Source: Burkholderiales bacterium
GTDB lineage: Bacteria; Pseudomonadota; Gammaproteobacteria; Burkholderiales; Burkholderiaceae_E
Assembly (NCBI GenBank): GCA_026399835.1
Contig: JAPLQE010000022.1
Span: 1-35,446, forward strand
Length of the DNA: 35,446 bases
Direction: 5' to 3'
Position numbers and translations under genes: made by a program. Below, in pieces: positions 16,570-22,875 of this stretch; the stretch's first letter is position 1; each line of letters starts with the position of its first letter. Under the pieces are notes generated by a model. That model was not told where the DNA came from, searched no databases, and worked only from the letters and a program-made list of their open reading frames with translations.

Positions 16570-18978
16570 TCAGTTCACCGCGTCGAGCTTCGCGATCGAC
16601 AGCGCGAGCCACTTCACGCCGTGCTTGCCGAAGTTGACCTGCACGCGCGCATCGGTGCCGCTGCCCTCGATGTTCAGGATCACGCCCTCGCCGAACTTCG
16701 CGTGGGCCACGGTCTGGCCCATCCGCCACGGCAGGCCGCGGTCGAACTTGCCGGCGAGGCGGCGGTCGGACGCGGGCATCAGGTCGCCGCCCAGCGCCGA
16801 GCTGCGTCCGGGCTGCGACCACGAGGGCTGCTCGCGGCTGCGTGACTCGCCGCCGCCGCGCGCACCGCCGTTCCAGCCGCCACCGCCCCCCGCCGCCCAG
16901 TCGCCGTGGCCGCCGCCCCAGCCGCCGCGGCCGGCGCCGTTGCGCGGCGTCAGCCACTTGAGCGCGCCCTCGGGCAGCTCCTCGAGGAAGCGCGAGCGCA
17001 CGTTGTAGCGGGTCTGGCCGTGCAGCATCCGCGTCTGCGAGAACGACATGTACAGGCGCTTGCGTGCGCGGGTGATCGCGACGTACATGAGGCGCCGCTC
17101 CTCCTCGAGCCCGTCGGCCTCCTGCGCCGAGTTCTCGTGCGGGAACAGGCCCTCCTCGAGCCCGGTGATGAACACCGCGTCGAACTCCAGGCCCTTGGCG
17201 GCGTGCACCGTCATCAGCTGCATCGCATCGCTGCCCTCGAGCGCCTGGTTGTCGCCGGCCTCGAGCGAGGCATGCGACAGGAAGGCCGCCAGCGGCGTGG
17301 TGCGCGGTGCGGCGTCCGCGTCGGCATCGATGATCACCCCGTCCTCGGACACGGTCGTCGGCGACTCGAGCGGCGGCCCGGCCTGCGGTGCCGAGGCCGC
17401 GGTCACGCCGGCATTGGCCGGCACGTCCTGGCCCACGCCCTGCTCGGCGAGGAAGGCGGCCGCCGCGTTCACCAGCTCGCGCAGGTTCTCGATGCGGTCC
17501 TGGCCTTCCTTCTCGGTCTGGTAGTGGGTGATCAGGGCGCTGCGCTCGACCACGTGCTCGACGGTCTCGGGCAGCGCGAGCGCCGCCGTCTCGTGGCGCA
17601 GCCGCTCGATCAGCGCGACGAAGGCGCCGATCTTGCCGGAGGCTGCGCCCGCGCGCATCCCGGCGACCGCCGCGTACAGCGAGGTGTTCGCCGCGCGCGC
17701 GGCGTCCTGCAGCTGCTCGACCGAGCGCGCGCCGATGCCGCGCGCCGGGAAGTTCACCACCCGCAGGAACGCGGTGTCGTCGTCCGGGTTCTCCATCAGC
17801 CGCAGGTAGGCCAGCGCATGCTTGATCTCGGCCCGCTCGAAGAAGCGCAGCCCGCCGTAGACGCGGTACGGGATGCCGGCCGAGAACAGCGCGTGCTCGA
17901 GCACGCGCGACTGCGCGTTCGAGCGGTACAGGATCGCCATGTCGGCGCGCATCCAGCCCTCGGCGATCAGGCCGCGCGCCTCCTCGATCAGCCACTGCGC
18001 CTCCTGGCCGTCGCTGTTCGCCTCGTAGACGCGCACCGGCTCGCCGGCGCCGGCATCGGTCCAGAGCTCCTTGCCCAGGCGCGTCGCGTTCTGGCGGATG
18101 AGATGGTTGGCGCAGTCGAGGATGTTCGCGTGCGAGCGGTAGTTCTGCTCGAGCTTGATCAGGTTGGGCACGCGGAACTCGTGCTCGAACGCCGACATGT
18201 TGCCGACGTTGGCGCCGCGGAACGCATAGATGGACTGGTCGTCGTCGCCGACCGCGAACACCGAGGCGCCGGGCCCGGCGAGCATCTTGAGCCACTTGTA
18301 CTGCAGGACGTTGGTGTCCTGGAACTCGTCGACCAGGATGTGGCGGAACCGCGCCTGGTAGTGCGCGCGCAGCGGGACGTTGCGCTCGAGCAGCTCGTAC
18401 GAGCGCAGCAGCAGCTCGGCGAAGTCGACCACGCCCTCGCGCTGGCACTGCTCGTCGTAGGCGGCGTAGAGCTCGACGAAGCGACGGTTGTAGTCGTCGA
18501 CCACCTCGACGTCCTTGGCGCGCAGCCCCTCCTCCTTCGAGCCGTTGATGAAGTGCTGCAGGTTGCGCGGCGGGTACTTCTCGTCGTCGACGTTGCGCGC
18601 CTTGAGCAGCCGCTTGATGGACGCGAGCTGGTCGGCGGAGTCGAGGATCTGGAAGGTCTGGGGCAGCGCGGCATCGCGGTGGTGCGCGCGCAGCAGCCGG
18701 TTGCACAGCCCGTGGAAGGTGCCGATCCACATGCCGCGCGGATTGATCGGCAGCATCGCGGACAGCCGGGTCATCATCTCCCGCGCCGCCTTGTTGGTGA
18801 AGGTGACCGCGAGGATGCCCGAGGGGCTGACCTGCCCGGTCTGGATCAGCCACGCGATGCGGGTCGTCAGCACGCGCGTCTTGCCGCTGCCCGCGCCGGC
18901 CAGGATCAGGGCGTGCTGCGGCGGCAGGGTGACGGCCGCGAGTTGCCGCTCGTTGAGATTCGCGAGAAGATGGGCCAT
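16570..18978 (-). CDS. uvrD: DNA helicase II (UvrD/PcrA-type, SF1A)
   Basis: 802 residues. It unwinds DNA 3'-5' in nucleotide excision and mismatch repair. Walker A is GAGSGKT with Lys33; other helicase motifs are AVTFTNKAAREMM (Ia), WIGTFHGLC, ILVDEFQDTN (II, DEFQDT), VGDDDQSIYAFRGA (III), EQNYRSH (IV), MTVHAAKGLEFDAVFITGLE (V) and YVAITRARKRLY (VI). Two features depart from E. coli UvrD: an acidic insert of about 40 residues before motif V (VSEDGVIIDADADAAP), and a Gly/Trp/Arg-rich linker at about 675-725 before the C-terminal Tudor-like domain (AHAKFGEGVILNIEG...VNFGKHG). The ATG follows a TAGAATCG element by only a few bases and has no spaced Shine-Dalgarno. It is convergent with the BPSS1780-like gene and divergent from the SDR gene. 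Confidence 0.96.
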   Translation of the reverse strand: MAHLLANLNERQLAAVTLPPQHALILAGAGSGKTRVLTTRIAWLIQTGQVSPSGILAVTFTNKAAREMMTRLSAMLPINPRGMWIGTFHGLCNRLLRAHHRDAALPQTFQILDSADQLASIKRLLKARNVDDEKYPPRNLQHFINGSKEEGLRAKDVEVVDDYNRRFVELYAAYDEQCQREGVVDFAELLLRSYELLERNVPLRAHYQARFRHILVDEFQDTNVLQYKWLKMLAGPGASVFAVGDDDQSIYAFRGANVGNMSAFEHEFRVPNLIKLEQNYRSHANILDCANHLIRQNATRLGKELWTDAGAGEPVRVYEANSDGQEAQWLIEEARGLIAEGWMRADMAILYRSNAQSRVLEHALFSAGIPYRVYGGLRFFERAEIKHALAYLRLMENPDDDTAFLRVVNFPARGIGARSVEQLQDAARAANTSLYAAVAGMRAGAASGKIGAFVALIERLRHETAALALPETVEHVVERSALITHYQTEKEGQDRIENLRELVNAAAAFLAEQGVGQDVPANAGVTAASAPQAGPPLESPTTVSEDGVIIDADADAAPRTTPLAAFLSHASLEAGDNQALEGSDAMQLMTVHAAKGLEFDAVFITGLEEGLFPHENSAQEADGLEEERRLMYVAITRARKRLYMSFSQTRMLHGQTRYNVRSRFLEELPEGALKWLTPRNGAGRGGWGGGHGDWAAGGGGGWNGGARGGGESRSREQPSWSQPGRSSALGGDLMPASDRRLAGKFDRGLPWRMGQTVAHAKFGEGVILNIEGSGTDARVQVNFGKHGVKWLALSIAKLDAVN

Positions 18979-18981
18979 CCC

Positions 18982-18989
18982 CGATTCTA
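18982..18989 (-). promoter_or_regulatory. TAGAATCG element immediately before uvrD
   Basis: On the minus strand TAGAAT ends five bases before the A of the uvrD ATG. If it is the -10 box, transcription would begin at or next to the start codon, giving a leaderless mRNA. UvrD homologues start at the same residue, so the ATG itself is not in much doubt. Confidence 0.5.
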
Positions 18990-19049
18990 CGATGCGCGCA
19001 CCGTCGGGCCCGCCCGCGCCGGATGCCGCACCCCTCGCGCGAGACCGCC

Positions 19050-19814
19050 ATGCACCCCCTCTTCGACCTGTCGGGCCGCGTCGCCCTGATCACCGGCTCC
19101 TCGCGCGGCATCGGCGTGGCGCTCGCCCGCGCGCTCGCCTCGGCCGGCGCGCGCATCGTGCTCAACGGGCGCGATGCCGCCACGCTCGAGGCCGCTCGCG
19201 CGAGGCTCTCGGCCGAGGGCGTCGACTGCACCGCCGCGTCGTTCGACGTGGCCGACGAGGCCGGCGCGACGGCGGCCATCGCCGCGGTCGAGCGCGACTT
19301 CGGACCGATCGACATCCTCGTCAACAACAGCGGCATCACCGTGCGCCGGCCGCTCGAGGACTTCGAGACCGCCGACTGGGACCGCATCATGGCGACCAAC
19401 CTGACCGGCGCCTTCAAGGTCGGCCGCGCGGTCGCGCGCCACATGATTCCGCGCGGGCGCGGCAAGATCATCAACGTCTGCTCGATCAACAGCGAGCTCG
19501 CCCGCTACTCGATCGCGCCGTACGTGACCTCCAAGGGCGCGCTCAAGAACCTGACGAAGGGCATGGCGATCGACTGGGCGCGCCACGGCATCCAGGTCAA
19601 CGGCCTGGCGCCGGGCTACTTCGCCACCGAGCTCACCGCGCCGCTGGTGGCCGACCGCGAGTTCACCGGCTGGCTGGAGAAGCGCGTGCCGATGGGCCGC
19701 TGGGGCGACGTCAAGGACCTGGGCGGCGCGGCGATCTTCCTGTCCTCGGCCGCGTCGGACTTCATGACCGGCCAGATGATCTACGTCGACGGCGGGCTGA
19801 CGGCCTCGGTCTGA
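19050..19814 (+). CDS. Short-chain dehydrogenase/reductase, gluconate 5-dehydrogenase-like
   Basis: 254 residues from ATG 19050. NAD(P)-binding TGSSRGIG is at 15-22, followed by the NNSG box at 92-95 and the catalytic Ser145, Tyr158 and Lys162 (YVTSK). The opening HPLFDLSGRVALITGSSRGI and the INSELARYSIAPYVTSKGA region are close to gluconate/ketogluconate 5-reductases (IdnO/Gno type), but many SDRs share them. A likely reaction is reversible oxidation of a sugar acid or polyol in the cytoplasm. An upstream in-frame ATG at 19023 was rejected, since the family begins at the later one. No sugar-acid transporter or dehydratase lies next to it, so the pathway cannot be read from context. It is divergent from uvrD over 71 bases. 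Confidence 0.85.
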   Translation: MHPLFDLSGRVALITGSSRGIGVALARALASAGARIVLNGRDAATLEAARARLSAEGVDCTAASFDVADEAGATAAIAAVERDFGPIDILVNNSGITVRRPLEDFETADWDRIMATNLTGAFKVGRAVARHMIPRGRGKIINVCSINSELARYSIAPYVTSKGALKNLTKGMAIDWARHGIQVNGLAPGYFATELTAPLVADREFTGWLEKRVPMGRWGDVKDLGGAAIFLSSAASDFMTGQMIYVDGGLTASV

Positions 19815-19831
19815 CGCGGACCGCCCGACGC

Positions 19832-19848
19832 GGCGGGTCGGGCCCGCC
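19832..19848. terminator. Hairpin between SDR and SulP genes
   Basis: GGCGGG (19832-19837) pairs with CCCGCC (19843-19848) over five bases in the 49-base gap between convergent genes. An overlapping alternative stem (CCCGAC 19824-19829 with GTCGGG 19837-19842) exists. No T-run. Confidence 0.35.
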
Positions 19849-19863
19849 ACGGCGCGACGGCCC

Positions 19864-21123
19864 TCAGCCGCGCAGCCGGTTCACCGCCGCCCGCAGCCCG
19901 ACCGCCGCGAGACCGGCGAGCAGTCCGTAGTGGATACGCGGCGCCGACAGCAGCGTCGCGACCAGCGTGATCCAGGCGATCGCGGCATCCGCGCGCGAGC
20001 CCTGCCATGCACCCACCAGCTCGCGCGGCGTCAGCAGCCCGCCGACGGCGGAGACGATCAGCGCCGCCAGCACCGCGGTCGGCAGGTGGTGGAGCGAGCC
20101 GGCGGCGAACACCAGGGCCACGCCGACCAGCGCCGCCGACACGATCGACGCCCACGCGGTGCGCGCGCCCGCCGACAGGTTCAGCGCCGAGCGCGAGAAC
20201 GAGCCCGAGACGGGAAACGCACCGAACACGCCGGACGCGAGCTTGGCGAGCCCCTGCCCGACGAGCTCCTGATTGACGTTCCAGGCGACCCCGGTCCGGG
20301 CCGCGATCACCCGTGCGCTCGAAGTGACTTCGATGAAGCTGATCAGGGCGACCAGCAGCATCGACGGCAGCAGCGCGACCGCGGCGGCCATGTCGATCGC
20401 CGGCCACGCGGGCATGGGCAGACCCGGCGGCAGGTCGCCGACCACCGCGCCGCGCAGTTCGTAGCCGATCGCAGCGCTCACGCCGATCGCGACGACCGAC
20501 ACCACGAGCGCACCGGGCAGCCACGGCCAGGCACGGCGCAGGCCGAGCAGCACGAGCACCGACACGATGCCGAAGGCTGCGGTGACCGGGCTCGCCGACG
20601 GCAGCCCGGCCAGCAGCGCGCGCAGGGTGTCCGCCACGCCGCCCCCCGCGGGCACCCGAACGCCGAGCATCGTGGGCAGCTGCGACAGCAGGATCACGAG
20701 CGCCGCCGCGTTGACGAAGCCGAGCATCAGCGAAGCCGGCAGCCGTTCGACCAGCCGGCCCAGGCGCGCCACCCCGGCCGCCGCCTGCATCAGGCCGGCG
20801 CCGAGCGAGAGCACCACCGCGAGCGCCACCCAGGCCGCGCTGCCCGGCTGCGCGAACGCCGACAGGGAGGCCGCGGTCAGCAGCGCGGTCAGCGCCACCG
20901 GCCCGGTCGAGAGCTGCGCCGACGCACCGAACAGCGCCGCGATCACGGTCGGCACGAAGGCCGCGTACAGACCCAGATGGGGGGGCACGCCCGCGAGCTG
21001 GGCGTAGGCGAGCGCCTGCGGGATCGCGACCACGGCCACGGTGGCGCCCGCGATCAGGTCCGCCCGCCAGGTCGCGCCGTCCGAGCGGGGCCAGGCGAGG
21101 AAGGGGAGCAGCGAGGGCTTCAT
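19864..21123 (-). CDS. SulP-family anion transporter without STAS domain
   Basis: 419 residues, with some ten or more hydrophobic segments and the SulP signatures ADLIAGATVAVVAIPQALAY, GLYAAFVPTVIAALFGAS and GAFPVSGSFSRSALN. SulP proteins move sulfate, bicarbonate or dicarboxylates, usually with H+ or Na+. Typical members have about 550-600 residues and end in a cytoplasmic STAS domain; this one stops after the membrane part (VNRLRG), with no trace of a STAS region before the convergent SDR gene. It is the last gene of the soeABC-like operon, 43 bases after soeC, which suggests that it moves sulfate or sulfite linked to that enzyme. The direction of transport is an inference. Confidence 0.88.
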   Translation of the reverse strand: MKPSLLPFLAWPRSDGATWRADLIAGATVAVVAIPQALAYAQLAGVPPHLGLYAAFVPTVIAALFGASAQLSTGPVALTALLTAASLSAFAQPGSAAWVALAVVLSLGAGLMQAAAGVARLGRLVERLPASLMLGFVNAAALVILLSQLPTMLGVRVPAGGGVADTLRALLAGLPSASPVTAAFGIVSVLVLLGLRRAWPWLPGALVVSVVAIGVSAAIGYELRGAVVGDLPPGLPMPAWPAIDMAAAVALLPSMLLVALISFIEVTSSARVIAARTGVAWNVNQELVGQGLAKLASGVFGAFPVSGSFSRSALNLSAGARTAWASIVSAALVGVALVFAAGSLHHLPTAVLAALIVSAVGGLLTPRELVGAWQGSRADAAIAWITLVATLLSAPRIHYGLLAGLAAVGLRAAVNRLRG

Positions 21124-21166
21124 GCGCGCCGCCGTGCGGCGCACCCGCGTCGAGCGGCCCGCAGCC

Positions 21167-22102
21167 TCATACCGACGGCTGCCCGTGATAGAGGCGCACC
21201 ACGTGCTCGGCGCGTGCGAAGAACAGCCAGCGCTCGAGCAGCACGCCGGCGGCGAACGCCAGCGCGGCGAGCCAGGCGCCGACGGCGCCGGGCAGCGCCC
21301 AGGCGAGCAGCGGCGCGGCCGGCCCGAGCAGCCCGAACATCGCGATGCGCAGCGCCCCCTCGCGTTCGCGCGCGAGCACGAATCCGAACTCGTTGGTGAG
21401 GAAGGTGCCGTGCGAATGGCCGGCATCGAGCAGACGGACCCGTCCCTGCGCATGCCCGCGCGGCGCGGACAGCGGCACCGCGAGGGCCTCGTTGATCGTC
21501 GCGTGTCCGCGCGCGGCGAACTTCGCCTCCCACGCGAGCTTGACGAGCACGGCGGCCAGCACCGGCGCGAGCACCAGCGCGGCCGGCGGCACGGGCAGCC
21601 CGCCCGAGCTCGCGACCGCCGCCCACAGCAGCCCGCCCGACCCGAGCGAGCACGCGACAAAGCCCGCCGGCGTGTGCCAGGTCCGCCAGCGCGGCACGGT
21701 CTTCAGGCAGGCGTAGATCATCGCGGTGCTGACGACGATCGCGAACGACAGCGCGAGCAGCGCGACGGCGCTCGCGGCGACGAGCGGGGAGCCGCGCACG
21801 CCGAGCAGCAGGTGCAGCGCGCCCAGCGGCCAGAACACGACCGCGAGCACCGCCTCGCGCGACAGCCAGGAGGTTCGCACCCGCGCGAACGCGCGCCATG
21901 CGTTGCGCGGGTTCGCCAGATGCTGCGTCGAGGCGAGCAGCCCCGCGACGATGAGCAGCGCGGCGAGTGCCGCCGCCCACCCTGCCCCGGGACGCGAGGC
22001 ATCGACATCGCCGGACAGCTGCGCGGCCAGCAGCCACATCGCCAGGCCGAGCCCGGCGCCCGAGGCCGCGGTGAAGAAGACGATCGACAGCGCAGGCTTC
22101 AT
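21167..22102 (-). CDS. soeC: Membrane anchor/quinone-reducing subunit, DmsC/SoeC type
   Basis: 311 residues with about eight hydrophobic helices, beginning MKPALSIVFFTAASGAGLGL as usual for DmsC-family anchors; HLANPRNAWRAF, SWLSREA and CLKTVPRWRTWHTPAGF are conserved family stretches. The subunit anchors the molybdenum and iron-sulfur subunits to the inner membrane and exchanges electrons with quinone. In DmsABC the enzyme reduces DMSO; in SoeABC it passes electrons from sulfite to quinone. The Soe reading is preferred because of SoeA (no Tat signal) and the SulP neighbour. The gene lies 28 bases after soeB. Confidence 0.8.
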   Translation of the reverse strand: MKPALSIVFFTAASGAGLGLAMWLLAAQLSGDVDASRPGAGWAAALAALLIVAGLLASTQHLANPRNAWRAFARVRTSWLSREAVLAVVFWPLGALHLLLGVRGSPLVAASAVALLALSFAIVVSTAMIYACLKTVPRWRTWHTPAGFVACSLGSGGLLWAAVASSGGLPVPPAALVLAPVLAAVLVKLAWEAKFAARGHATINEALAVPLSAPRGHAQGRVRLLDAGHSHGTFLTNEFGFVLAREREGALRIAMFGLLGPAAPLLAWALPGAVGAWLAALAFAAGVLLERWLFFARAEHVVRLYHGQPSV

Positions 22103-22130
22103 GCCGCGCGCCCCGTGCCGGCGCGGCGGC

Positions 22131-22838
22131 TCACAGCCGCACCAGCCGGTTGACCATCGCCGCGAGCCGCGACTGCAGCGTGCCGCGCGGCGCCAGCGTC
22201 GCCGGCACAGGCACCTCGGGCGTGGCGCGCGGCGGCAGGTAGCGGTTGACGGGCTTGTAGCCGAGCTTCTCGAACAGCGGCCGCCCGTCGCGTTCCGCAG
22301 TCAGCGTCGAGACCTTCGAGCTCGGGTCGTCGAAATCGCCGAAATGCCGCGCATGGGTGGGGCAGGCCAGCACGCAGGCCGGCTGGCGCTCGGCCTCGGG
22401 CAGCCCGGTGTCGTAGATGCGGTCCACGCACAGCGTGCACTTGCGCATCACGCCCTTGTCCTCGTCGAGCTCGCGTGCGCCGTACGGGCAGGCCCAGGCG
22501 CAGTAGTTGCAGCCCATGCACTTCTCGGGGTCGACCAGCACGATGCCGTCCTCGGCCCGCTTGTACGAGGCCCCGGTCGGGCAGACGGTCACGCAGTCGG
22601 CGTCCTCGCAGTGCATGCAGGACATCGGCACGTTCATGGTCTTCGACAGCGGGTAGTGCCCGGCCTCGTAGTGCCGCACCCGGTTGAACCAGACGCCCGA
22701 GGGCGCATCGCCGTGCGGGTCGTAGTCGGGCGCGCCGCCGGCCATCAGGCTCGCGCCGTTCCACTCCTTGCAGGCGGTGGCGCAGGCCTGGCAGCCGACG
22801 CAGGCGTCGATGTCGATGACGAGCCCGAGGCGGCTCAT
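22131..22838 (-). CDS. soeB: Iron-sulfur electron-transfer subunit, DmsB/SoeB type
   Basis: 235 residues. Sixteen cysteines in four groups (CVGCQACATAC, CMHCEDADCVTVC, CMGCNYCAWAC and CTLCVD...CVLAC) bind four [4Fe-4S] clusters, a full DmsB-like chain between the molybdenum centre and the membrane subunit. There is no signal peptide: the protein starts MSRLGLVIDIDACVGC. The C-terminal ~60 residues are extended and end with a basic, hydrophobic MVNRLVRL. The last cluster group is followed by THARHFGDFDDPSS, a conserved stretch of this family. The gene lies 37 bases downstream of soeA and 28 upstream of soeC, in one operon. Confidence 0.88.
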   Translation of the reverse strand: MSRLGLVIDIDACVGCQACATACKEWNGASLMAGGAPDYDPHGDAPSGVWFNRVRHYEAGHYPLSKTMNVPMSCMHCEDADCVTVCPTGASYKRAEDGIVLVDPEKCMGCNYCAWACPYGARELDEDKGVMRKCTLCVDRIYDTGLPEAERQPACVLACPTHARHFGDFDDPSSKVSTLTAERDGRPLFEKLGYKPVNRYLPPRATPEVPVPATLAPRGTLQSRLAAMVNRLVRL

Positions 22839-22875
22839 GGGCAGGTCCTCCGCAGTGCAGTGGGTCCGATGTGCA

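Noticed and set aside
19023-19049. Earlier in-frame ATG for the SDR gene
   Set aside because: It adds nine residues not seen in the family, while ATG 19050 gives the normal N-terminus.
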